Positions 54,701-61,672 of a stretch of 64,000 bases of DNA are shown here, piece after piece. A program made the translations under genes and the position numbers. The notes beneath the pieces are model-generated. The model ran no database searches, was not told where the DNA came from, and worked only from the letters and a program-made list of their open reading frames with translations. Each line of letters starts with the position of its first letter. Position 1 is the first letter of the stretch. The stretch is taken from contig CAWDZB010000003.1 in assembly GCA_963806685.1 (NCBI GenBank), forward strand, positions 62,001 through 126,000, read 5' to 3'. The stretch comes from DDH964 sp963806685. GTDB taxonomy: Bacteria; Desulfobacterota; Desulfuromonadia; Desulfuromonadales; DDH964.

Positions 54701-55302
54701 GTACTCCCTGAAATGCTCCCTGACGTAGCGGTGATGACCGACTGGCCCTCTGTCACTCCGGTCGCCAGCCCGCCAGCAATGACATTGGCAACAGCAATGG
54801 TGCCGGAACTCCAGACGACGGAGTCGGTCATATCTCGCTCAATGCCGTCGGAGTAGATTCCGGTCGCCGTGAACGACTTGGGCAGACCTTTGGGGATCGT
54901 CGGGTTGACCGGTGTTACCCTGATCAGACTCAAGGTCGCCGCAGTGACAGTGAGAGTGGTATTCCCTGAGATGTCCCCCAATGCCGCTTGCACGACGGAG
55001 GTCCCGGCAGCAATACCTGTCGCCAGCCCTTCGGCATTAACGGTGGCAACTTCCGGGGTCTCTTCTGACCAGGTGACAGCGGTGGTAATGTCCTGCGATG
55101 TCCCGTCTGAATAGATCCCGGTGGCCTGCAGTTGTATGGTCAGATTTTTGGCTATATTGGGATCGGCAGGGGTGACGGCAATAGCGGTCAGGGTCGCACC
55201 TGAAGTATTGACATTCGCACTGTTTCCGTCCCAATTCCCACAACCGGCGATAAAGATGGAGAGAACGAGGGTCATGAAATATTTTGAAAAGGTCTTTTCC
55301 AT
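51712..55302 (-). CDS. Lipoprotein with 11 bacterial-Ig repeats and a C-terminal ice-binding-like (DUF3494) domain
   Basis: The 1196-residue protein begins with a signal peptide and lipobox LSIFIAGC, so it is lipidated at about Cys20. Eleven Big_2-type repeats of about 86 residues follow (unit start TLS.I.VTPVNP...GL..QF.ATGTYTDGTS.DIT). The last about 200 residues form a DUF3494 domain (SLGSAATFALLAGSTITNAGPTVVHGNLGLS), the fold of bacterial ice-binding and adhesion proteins. It fits a surface stalk with a binding head. An AAGGAG site precedes ATG 55302. Long open frames on the opposite strand are by-products of the repeats. Confidence 0.88.
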   Translation of the reverse strand: MEKTFSKYFMTLVLSIFIAGCGNWDGNSANVNTSGATLTAIAVTPADPNIAKNLTIQLQATGIYSDGTSQDITTAVTWSEETPEVATVNAEGLATGIAAGTSVVQAALGDISGNTTLTVTAATLSLIRVTPVNPTIPKGLPKSFTATGIYSDGIERDMTDSVVWSSGTIAVANVIAGGLATGVTEGQSVITATSGSISGSTTLTVTAATLSLITVTPVNPAVAKGLTKQFTATGIYSDGTAQDLSAAVVWSSGTTSVAIVDADGLAIGGAVGTSQITATSGSISGHTTLTVTAATLSLITVTPTNPSVAKGLTKQFAAIGTFTDGTSQDMTASVIWSSGTTSVAVVSASGGTGSGIATGVAAGTSLITATAGSISGNTTLTVTAAALSSIAVTPVNPSVANGLSKQFLATGTYTDGTSTDITTDVTWSSGTIGVATVSSVGLATGIAPGTSLITASWQSKTGSTTLTVTAATLSSIAVTPVNPSVVNGLSRQFLATGTYTDGTSTDITTVVTWSSGTIGVATVVSGGLATGMSAGTSVITATLDTIAGNTTLTVTAATLASITVTPVNPSVVAGLTRPFVATGTYTDGTSTDITTTVTWSSGTIAVATITSDGLATGLTTGTSLITATLGSVAGNTTLTVTAATLSLITVTPINPSLVAGLTRQFVATGTYSNGTSVDISALVIWSSGTIAVATVNPGGLATGVGTGTSLITATLGGKTGNTTLTVTAATLSSIAVTPVNPTVVNGLTRQFVAIGTYSNGISADISGLVTWSSGTIGVATVVSGGLATGMSAGNSVITATLDSIAGNTTLTVTAATLSSITVTPIDPTIANGLSQPFVATGTYTNGTSVDITSSVIWTSGTIDVAIIDADGLATGVGIGTSVMTATSGSISGNSLLTVTAATLVSIVVTPENPSIAIGQTVQFTATGIFSDGTSQDISNAVIWTSDTTTVATIIDASGLATAVAIGTSVITATSGSISATTLVATALAPGPLPVSLGSAATFALLAGSTITNAGPTVVHGNLGLSLGTSVTGFPPGEVLDGTIYTGADPVAVQAKIDLTDAYNDAVLRSGDAVILPVDISGQTLLPGLYKTDAALAISSGDLTLDAQGDANAVWVFQIGSTLTTSPGRQILLARGALPENIFWQVGSSATVGTLSIFAGNILAWTSITLGDGATVHGRALAINGAITLVSNIVTRP

Positions 55303-55379
55303 GGAGTTCTCCTTGGGGCGGCGCCGGTTTTCCTGGACACTGAATTGGGGTAAAGTCCCCGTGTCCAAGGAAATTGATT

Positions 55380-55733
55380 ATGACCACAAAGAACCAGAAC
55401 GGACCTGTTTCACGACCACTTGCTGAAGGTCAACGCTGGAGTGCTGGCGGCAAGCGTCAGGCTTTCCTGCGCCTGCTGCGGGGCGAATGGTTTGTTGCGC
55501 TCTCCCGCGAACTGAAGGTTGAAATCTACCGCTTGGAGCCGTGGCGGGAGAAAGCCCTGACCGGAATCGATAAGTCGCTGAAAAGCGGCAAAATGATGCC
55601 CTTCAAGCGGAACTTAACCCAGCCCATGCGCCGGCAAATCTTACGGCGTTCAGCGGGTATGCACCATCTGGGAGCAGGCTCGCTCCAATTAATGGCGCAA
55701 ATAGTCTGCCAAAGTTCGCTTGTGGAGAAATGA
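55380..55733 (+). pseudogene. Degenerate orfA-type transposase remnant
   Basis: The first 70 residues (MTTKNQNG..QRWSAGGKRQAFLRLLRGEW..LSRELKV..YRLEPWREKALTGIDKSLKSG) match the helix-turn-helix OrfA of IS3-like elements. After residue about 69 the reading diverges, while another frame continues plausibly with QNDALQAELN, indicating a lost base. No orfB follows. An AAGGAAATTGATT leader precedes the ATG. Confidence 0.6.
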
Positions 55734-55855
55734 GCTGGATTAATCGTTTGATATCTAATATTTGAGTTGTGAAATGGAGAAAATTGGAGCGGTGAACTGA
55801 TCTGACTTCCCCTCAATATTTGGCGGAACCTCAACATATGGCGGGTAATTTTTAT

Positions 55856-55891
55856 GGGGCCCGCCATCTGCTGATTCCGATGGTAGGCCCC
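55856..55891. repeat. Hairpin related to the one at 61.5 kb
   Basis: GGGGCCcGCCATC pairs with GATGGTaGGCCCC over a 10-base loop ending ATTCC. The same layout, GGGGTCTACCATC...GATGGTAGACCCC, occurs at 61501-61536. Confidence 0.6.
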
Positions 55892-55906
55892 GGCGATGTA
55901 TGATCT

Positions 55907-56105
55907 AGCGGTTTTTGAAGCCGCTGTTGGAGAGGACGCCGCCGCGGGCGACAAGCAGCGAAGAGGATTGACCTTTTCTCGTTTGCGCGATAAAAAAGGG
56001 AGTCCGTTTTTAAGGAGGGTGGGGCCATGCACGGATTTTCCCATAGGTTTTTCAGCAACCGCCTGACCGGGGTTTCCCGGCAGGCGGTTGTTTATTTCCG
56101 GGGAA
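55907..56105 (+). repeat. Direct repeat R1 (copy 2)
   Basis: It holds the last 20 codons of the 79-residue gene (FLKPLLERTPPRATSSEED, no start codon), the spacer GGGAGTCCGTTTTTAAGG and the GCCTGACCGGGGTTTCCCGGCAGGC hairpin. It is a gene fragment, not a functional copy. The rest of the 55734-56218 gap has no gene. Confidence 0.85.
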
Positions 56106-56218
56106 GACGATGGGAATGGAAGGGGACAAGCTACTTTCAGGGAAAGTAGCCTGTCCCCCTTTTACCCTTTGATCCGGGTTGGGCGCTCGACTCGTTTCAT
56201 TCGGAAGGAAAACCCCAG

Positions 56219-56626
56219 GTGCCACAACTTTCTATAAAACGAAGGTTCTTCAAGGCATGCGGTCTGACTGTCGGGCTGTGTTTTTTCCTGCTGTCGCCTT
56301 GTCTCGCCGCATCCTCCGCCACCCCGATCGAACCCACTCAGGCCGCGGCCATGATCGGCAAAAGGGCCACGGTCTGCGGCAAGGTGGCCAACACCTACTA
56401 TTCCTGTTTCGTTTCCAAAAAACCCACCTTTATCAATTTCGGCAAACCGTATCCCGACCAGGTGTTCTCAATTGCGATCCTGGCGGAGGATCGGGGCAAT
56501 TTCGGCGACTGCCCGGAGAAACTCTTCGATGGTCGGGACGTCTGTGTCACCGGTCTCATCGAATCCTATAAGGGCAAGCCGGTGATGAAGGTGAAGGACC
56601 AGTCTCAGGTGAAATGGAACGACTGA
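56219..56626 (+). CDS. Small exported protein, probable OB-fold
   Basis: The 135-residue protein has a signal peptide (basic start, hydrophobic stretch to SPCLAASSA). The mature part has MIGKRATVCGKVANTYYS, FINFGKPYPDQVFSIAI and DVCVTGLIESYKGKPVMKV. This is the strand order of OB-fold nucleic-acid-binding modules found in exported proteins. It uses GTG 56219 behind GGAAGGAAAACC. The next gene starts inside its last codons. Confidence 0.7.
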   Translation: MPQLSIKRRFFKACGLTVGLCFFLLSPCLAASSATPIEPTQAAAMIGKRATVCGKVANTYYSCFVSKKPTFINFGKPYPDQVFSIAILAEDRGNFGDCPEKLFDGRDVCVTGLIESYKGKPVMKVKDQSQVKWND

Positions 56627-57045
56627 ACTTGTTGGGTCAGGCCGTCAAAAGGACCCTTGGCCGCTTTCCAGCCGATTTCATGTTTCAGCTGACGAATCAG
56701 GAATTTGCGGACTTGAAGTCGCAATCTTCGACCCCAAGTCAGCGGGGCGGAAGGCGCACGCCGCCCTATGCTTTCTCGGAGCAGGGCGAGGCGATGCTCT
56801 CCAGCGTGCTGCACAGTCCGCGGGCGGAGCAGGTCAATATCGAGATCATGCGTACCTTCGTGCGCCTGCGCCGGATTCTGGCTTCCCATGCCGACCTTGC
56901 CGAACGGCTCGAAGAACTGGAGCGGAAATACGACGACCAGTTTCGGATGGTGTTCGATGCGATTCGGCAGATGATGAAGGTGGATGGGCCGAAGAAGGGG
57001 AAGATTGGGTTCAAGGTGGAGGAAGGGCTGGGGATATATCAATAA
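56614..57045 (+). pseudogene. 5'-truncated ORF6N/KilA-N-type phage-associated gene
   Basis: The 143 residues contain QAVKRTLGRFPADFMFQLTNQEF, SQRGGRRTPPYAFSEQGEAMLSSVLHS and IEIMRTFVRLRRIL, the ORF6N domain found in phage and mobile-element proteins. The usual first 30-40 residues (...DLA.LYGV.TK.L.) are missing. The sequence begins directly at the middle of the domain, inside the preceding gene's 3' end. The product is probably non-functional. Confidence 0.65.
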
Positions 57046-57365
57046 TTAAAAGTTAGCCCGATTGTGGCTTGTCTTGGACGGCAAATGTGGCAAGGAAAGA
57101 CCCGACCCCCTACGGTTCCTCGGATTAGACGGTAAAATCTCTCTTTGGCGGAACTACTGGCATCGTCCCGGAAACGTTGGCGATAAACTGGAACACCAAA
57201 GGCAAACCGCTCAACCAGACGACGCTTTGTCGGTTCTGAAAGACGGCTAGAGTCCCAGACCGATGTCCAACTATATCGATGCCCACAGGCCCGGCACTTA
57301 AACCGTCCGTCGGAGAGTTTATAAGCCCACTTTCGTTCACATTCCGGGCACTGTCTCATCGCCAA
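57039..57365 (-). pseudogene. N-terminal remnant of an IS1595-type transposase
   Basis: It begins CPECERKWAYKLSDGRFKCRACGHRYSWTS, a zinc-ribbon head of IS1595-like transposases, and continues to RFYRLIR. It then loses the DDE core and ends in unrelated residues. About two thirds of the protein is missing. It is oriented toward the ORF6N remnant. Confidence 0.65.
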
Positions 57366-57427
57366 ACCAGTCTAACATTGGTCCGGTTTGGCTAGGAATT
57401 ACCTAATTAAAAAAGGAGGGCTGTTCT

Positions 57428-58438
57428 ATGAAGGTTTATGTTGTTGTTTTTATTGTTTTTTTAAGTCAATTTGGAATTGCCTATGCAGATGAATTGCCAG
57501 AATTTTTTGGGTGTTACATTAAGACTAGCTCTGATCAATTAATTGAAGTCGAAAAAAATAATAATATTAATAGTACAGGATGGTTCGTGCCAAAACCAAA
57601 GTCCAATAATGGAAGTTTGCAGTCCTTTCAAAAAAATCTTATGAATAATGACATGTTTTCAGCTTTTGATGCTGCCTCAAAACCACATAAATTTATTTCT
57701 AATTTATCTGATTCAATAATTTCAGCAGAAGAAATAACTGGAATAATTGTTTACTCAGAGACTAATATTGAAAAAATAAAAATTTTTAAACTTTCTAACA
57801 AGGTAATTCCTGGCAATGCAAGATTGGTTGAATACCATGGACCAGAACCAATCAACATAGATAAAATGTGGTTTACTTCTGAACCAATTGAATATAGATC
57901 TAAGCCAGTTAAAGAAAAAATGTACTATATTGCTCCGAAAGAAACTCTACAAACAGGATGCTATGCACTAGATGTTGATGGTAATTATTATGATTTTGAA
58001 ATAAAAAACTATGACTCCAAAAATCCACTAATTGGAAAATGGTCAGGTGGTTTATATTTAAAGGAAAGAAAATTCTTTGGCGGAAAAACCTTTGTTAGAC
58101 CTTATGATTATTTCATCGAGCGAATAAATGAAGACGGATCGGTTATTGGGAAATATAAACAATACAATCCAAATAAAAATAATGAAATAATTGATGAAGG
58201 TGAAATAGAGGGTATGGTAATTGACATCAATAATAATGCCGTGACACAAACTAACGAAGATAAAGGTAAGAAAGACACAATATACGGGGTTGATTCTGGA
58301 AAGCTCTCCTATAGTGAACCTAGTAAATGCATGCCATGTGTTGCAAAGTTCTTAATGAAATTTAAGCCATATGAAAAATATAAAGATAACGATTTTTTGA
58401 AAAAATATGAAATTTATTGGAAATTTGAAAAAAATTAG
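57428..58438 (+). CDS. AT-rich orphan exported protein
   Basis: The 336-residue protein has a signal peptide (MKVYVVVFIVFLSQFGIAYA) and a mature part rich in Lys, Asn, Ile and Tyr. A late CMPC motif and two other cysteines occur. The DNA is strikingly AT-rich compared with the GC-rich surroundings. Codons such as ATA, AAT and TTA are used throughout, so it was probably acquired recently. An AAAGGAGGG ribosome site precedes the ATG and a strong terminator follows. I do not recognise a family. Confidence 0.75.
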   Translation: MKVYVVVFIVFLSQFGIAYADELPEFFGCYIKTSSDQLIEVEKNNNINSTGWFVPKPKSNNGSLQSFQKNLMNNDMFSAFDAASKPHKFISNLSDSIISAEEITGIIVYSETNIEKIKIFKLSNKVIPGNARLVEYHGPEPINIDKMWFTSEPIEYRSKPVKEKMYYIAPKETLQTGCYALDVDGNYYDFEIKNYDSKNPLIGKWSGGLYLKERKFFGGKTFVRPYDYFIERINEDGSVIGKYKQYNPNKNNEIIDEGEIEGMVIDINNNAVTQTNEDKGKKDTIYGVDSGKLSYSEPSKCMPCVAKFLMKFKPYEKYKDNDFLKKYEIYWKFEKN

Positions 58439-58484
58439 TTTGGACACTCATGTAATTCCAATTGGATGAAATAATCAGAACGAC

Positions 58485-58516
58485 AAAGGCCCCGGCAGTT
58501 TAGCCGGGGCCTTTTT
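58485..58516 (+). terminator. Terminator after the AT-rich orphan gene
   Basis: AAAGGCCCCGGC pairs with GCCGGGGCCTTT and is followed by TTAT. The flanking A-run makes it work in both directions. Confidence 0.88.
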
Positions 58517-58522
58517 ATCCAT

Positions 58523-58594
58523 GGGGTCACCCATTAAAAGGCGCCGGTCAATAGGGTAAAAAACTCCCGCGCAAGATTTTGGGTTTCTCGCCTT
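58523..58594. repeat. Repeat R2 copy 2 (inverted)
   Basis: Its reverse complement matches 50179-50250 (AATCTTGCGCGGGAG, TTTTAATGGGT). The pair brackets most of the accessory island in inverted orientation. Confidence 0.7.
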
Positions 58595-58948
58595 TGCTCG
58601 TGGCCTTCGACCACGAAGGTTGTCTGCTTCTCGACATATGCCGGTATTTCGTTCCGTTTCCGTGTCAGCTCTTGGCTGCAACAGTCACCCATCAGGTTTA
58701 AGGCTCGATCGACAGATGTTCCTTTAGCCGATGGCCCCTGCCGCTTTTCGCGGCCCAGAAAATTTTCGGTCCCATGCCGTGTCCAATGGATGTTGACAGG
58801 TCTTTTGGTTGTGAACCAACTCCGTTGTGGCTCGCGGCATGGGCAGTCAAGATGCGGATAACCTTATCTGTCTGGGTGGGGCGGTTGACCAATCAGGCCT
58901 TTTGGTTGGGCCAACCCCATAGCTGGTTCCCCGCCCCAGCCAACTCCA
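58595..58948. other. Non-coding region downstream of the IS110 transposase gene
   Basis: No supported gene. It has several possible hairpins, including CCAATCAGGCC and TTGGTTGGGCCAA elements. It may contain one end of the IS110 element. The exact IS border could not be fixed. Confidence 0.4.
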
Positions 58949-59968
58949 TTAGGTAAACAGTTTTTCCGGCATAAACGGTACCTGGTCGCGCATGATAAAG
59001 AACGCCGCCCGGGTCAGCTTGTGGGCCAGGGCACCGTGGGCTACCATGACCGGATTCTTCGCGAGCTTACGCTGATAGAACGCCCGCGCTTTCGGATCGA
59101 AACGACGGGCGAGTTCGGCCGCTTCGGAAAAGGCCCAGGCCAGGTATTTATTGCCGTTCTTTTCGTTGCCCCGTCCTTTGGCCTTGCCGTTGCTGGTCCA
59201 GCGACTGGAAACCTTGCGGCAATAAGAGGAATAGTTTCCGACTTTGGCAAAGCGCTCGATGCACCCCGTTTCCAGTCTGATGGTCAAGCCCAGAATCTTG
59301 CCGACACCGGGAAGGGACAGAAGGAAACGATAGGGGCCGTCAAGGTCGGTTTTACCTTCAACAACCCCCTCGATTTGCCGAATCTGCCGGGTAAGAAAGT
59401 CGATGCTCTCCTTGCTGACCGCTCCGGCCAGCGCCAAATCCTCGTTCTCGGCGAGCAAGGGGCCGATACAGTCATCCCGGAATCGTTTGATCTCGTTCGC
59501 CTTGAGTCGAACGCCGCAATTGCGAGTGACGATGTTCTGCAAGCTGATGATCAGCGAAGTCCGCAGGCGTATCAGATGCCCGCGTTTTCGCAACAGGTCG
59601 CGTACCGGGCGCATCTCCTTCGGGTAGATGTAGCCTTCCGGAAGAATGTTCAAGCGCAGCATCTCGGCCAACCAAAAGGAATCGTGGACATCGTCGACAT
59701 GCTTCAACCCCTTGTAGGTTTGAATGGCCGCAGGGTTGGCCAAATGGACTCGATATCCTTCGTCCATCAATAAATCCACCAGCCAATACCAGTTGTAGGT
59801 CGATTCAACAACGATGCCCATCAAATCAGGCTGAAACGGCTGGAGGGCTTGTAAGATCTGCTTCGGGTCGTTGTCCAGTTTCTTTTTGAAGATCCGTTTT
59901 CCGTTCTGGTCAATGATTCCAAGATAGTTGTTGTTTGAATGCAGGTCCAAACCGGAGTAGAGTTTCAT
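58949..59968 (-). CDS. IS110-family transposase (RNA-guided DEDD recombinase type)
   Basis: The 339-residue protein has the N-terminal DEDD domain: SGLDLHSNNNYLGI with the first Asp, then GIVVESTYNWYWLVDLL with Glu, and LKHVDDVHDSFWLAEMLR with the Asp pair. The C-terminal transposase_20 domain has LLSLPGVGKILGLTI and the serine-containing RKVSSRWTSNGKAKGRGNEKNGNKYL. Both domains look intact. It is the only such element in the window. The ribosome site is TAGGAGGTGCC, embedded in a hairpin. Confidence 0.95.
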   Translation of the reverse strand: MKLYSGLDLHSNNNYLGIIDQNGKRIFKKKLDNDPKQILQALQPFQPDLMGIVVESTYNWYWLVDLLMDEGYRVHLANPAAIQTYKGLKHVDDVHDSFWLAEMLRLNILPEGYIYPKEMRPVRDLLRKRGHLIRLRTSLIISLQNIVTRNCGVRLKANEIKRFRDDCIGPLLAENEDLALAGAVSKESIDFLTRQIRQIEGVVEGKTDLDGPYRFLLSLPGVGKILGLTIRLETGCIERFAKVGNYSSYCRKVSSRWTSNGKAKGRGNEKNGNKYLAWAFSEAAELARRFDPKARAFYQRKLAKNPVMVAHGALAHKLTRAAFFIMRDQVPFMPEKLFT

Positions 59969-60045
59969 AAGGCACCTCCTAAAGTAGGGAGTTGTTTGTT
60001 ATTCCTAGGGTACCAGGATCGGCCTGGTAGCATAGGAGGTGCCTT
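59969..60045 (-). ncRNA. Leader hairpin covering the IS110 ribosome site; candidate bridge-RNA region
   Basis: AAGGCACCTCCTA (59969-59981) and TAGGAGGTGCCTT (60033-60045) are perfect 13-bp inverted copies. In the minus-strand transcript one arm is the ribosome site and spacer just before the ATG. An inner hairpin TACCAGG/CCTGGTA (60011-60029) sits in the loop. Non-coding ends of IS110 elements encode bridge RNAs in studied cases, and this is a candidate by position only. Confidence 0.5.
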
Positions 60046-60684
60046 TTAGAGGATTATCAGGCTTCCAAGTTGACAAAATGTGAAATATCGGTCCCCATCC
60101 GGCATGCCATGAAAGCCTCGCACACATTTGCCCAGCGGCTTCTAACACGTCATTTTTCGTGGCAATGACGGACAGGACTTCTTCCTAACCCCGAAGACCG
60201 GTACCGATCCGATCTTCCGTTGCAGGAGGGGAAGTCTCCAGGGTCGTGTTTGACATTTAAACTTTCTTTTCCGATGGACAGGTCAAGGTTGTCTTGAACA
60301 GAAAACATTAACAGGCATGCAAGATTCCAAGAGTGCAGTTCATCTTGGCATGCCCCGATCGAATAAGGCCCCGACGGTACAGCCGGGGCCTTTGTTTGTT
60401 CATGCGAGTGGAGAGGACGGTTCGTTATCTTTGTCTCTGCCGTTCCCACTCGGCCATCCCGTTCACGAAATATTGCAGGACAGGGTCCAAAGCCAAGCGA
60501 TTCTCTTTGATCTTTCGCGCTGTCTGCCCCTGGCAGGCTGACCAAAACATCTGCCGGTCGCCGACTGGGTGTGGTATCGGCCAGGCGGCGACGCAGAATG
60601 TTGAATCCACTGAATAGTGAGCTAAGCTGACCATACGAGCCTGGGTCAAGACGACCGAATTCTAACGTTAAGGGAGGCATGGTC
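60046..60684. other. Intergenic region between the IS110 element and the selenoprotein gene
   Basis: No convincing gene. A minus-strand frame at 60425-60649 ends KIKENRLALDPVLQYFVNG.AEWERQ, which looks protein-like and may be the C-terminal scrap of a lost gene. A terminator-like hairpin lies at 60365-60399. Confidence 0.4.
60365..60399. terminator. Bidirectional terminator-like hairpin
   Basis: AAGGCCCCG (60365-60373) pairs with CGGGGCCTT (60384-60392), followed by TGTTTGTT. It is similar in core to the terminator at 58485. Confidence 0.7.
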
Positions 60685-61302
60685 ATGAGTGAAGATTGCG
60701 GAAAGCAGATTCAGTTGGGGCATGAGGTCCCGGAGTTTGAAATTGATACCTTTGAGCCAACCGCCGGGAATTTTGGCAAGATCAGCCTGGCGGGACAAAA
60801 ATTGGCGGGCAGGTGGACCATCCTGTTTTTCTATCCAGCGGACTTTACATTCGTCTGAGCGACCGAATTCGCTGCTCTGTCAGAGCAGCACGCTCGCTTC
60901 AAAAAAATGGGCGCTGACATTGTGACCGTCAGCACCGATACGCAGTACGTGCATTTGGCTTGGCAGCGTCACGAAAAAGAGCTCGCCGACGTGGAATTTT
61001 CCATGGGCGCGGACCCAACAGGGAACCTGTCCCGGATGTTCGGTGTTTATGATGATTTCTCCGGCCTGGCCCTCAGAGGCACCTTCATCATTAACCCCGC
61101 GGGGGTATTGATGAACTCGGAAGTGAATTTTTACAACATGGGCCGGAACATCAATGAATTGATGCGCAAATTCAAGGCAAACCTGTATCTCGCCAGGAAA
61201 GAGGATGAAGGCTGCCCGTCGAAATGGCAGGAGGACGGCGACAAAACACTCAAACCGTCCCCCGAAATGGTGGGCAGAGTCCACGAAGCGCTGAACGAAT
61301 AG
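60685..61302 (+). CDS. AhpC-type 2-Cys peroxiredoxin with predicted selenocysteine (in-frame TGA)
   Basis: The gene encodes 205 residues if TGA 60856-60858 is read as selenocysteine (residue 58). The frame before it ends FFYPADFTFV and the frame after it begins ATEFAALS. The standard family motif is FYP.DFTFVCPTE, so the TGA lies exactly at the peroxidatic cysteine. Later parts match AhpC: VSTDTQYVHLAWQ, LRGTFIINPAGV and the resolving-cysteine ending EGCPSKW. A SECIS-like hairpin follows the TGA. The start ATG 60685 has AGGGAGGC upstream. The alternative is a nonsense mutation. Confidence 0.85.
60856..60895 (+). promoter_or_regulatory. Bacterial SECIS-like stem-loop
   Basis: GCTGCTCT (60871-60878) and AGAGCAGC (60882-60889) form an 8-bp perfect stem with a GTC loop, 20 bases after the TGA. 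A lower stem pairs GAGCG (60857-60861) with CGCTC (60891-60895). Position and shape fit bacterial SECIS elements, which lie directly downstream of the UGA. Confidence 0.75.
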
Positions 61303-61498
61303 TTGCCGGACGAGCTTTGCGGTCGGGCGCCCAGGTTGACAGGTTGAAGGCCATGGAGGGAAGGCCGGTGGGGACGTTGTTCATTTGTGAATTAGGGTCA
61401 TTAGCTCCGGATCGTCCTCCACCATTTGCTCCCCACGGGGCACTCAATGGGGTCAGCCCCTGCACCCTTGAATTTATCCATTGGCAATGGGGCGGATC

Positions 61499-61538
61499 GT
61501 GGGGTCTACCATCCTTTAAATCCGATGGTAGACCCCAC
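61499..61538. repeat. 15-bp perfect inverted repeat
   Basis: GTGGGGTCTACCATC (61499-61513) is repeated inverted at 61524-61538. It lies in the 370-base gap between the peroxiredoxin and methyltransferase genes, where no gene was found. It may be the 3' hairpin shared by these convergent genes. Confidence 0.65.
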
Positions 61539-61672
61539 ATGCACCACTGTCCCTGGCGACAATCAGGGCAAATATGATTTGAAAACCATAAAAACGGATC
61601 GAATTTACCTTTCAGATCGCATTGCGGATGACTTTTGGGGAACGGAAACGAACCCTGCCCTTGCCGCACTTT

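Noticed and set aside
52778..55114. Long plus-strand open frames opposite the Ig-repeat gene (for example 53300-54598)
   Set aside because: They recur with the repeat period and have valine/alanine-rich composition. They are the mirror of the minus-strand repeats, which carry a signal peptide and known domains.
60150..60686. 178-codon minus-strand frame upstream of the peroxiredoxin gene
   Set aside because: It runs through a terminator hairpin and has no recognisable motif.
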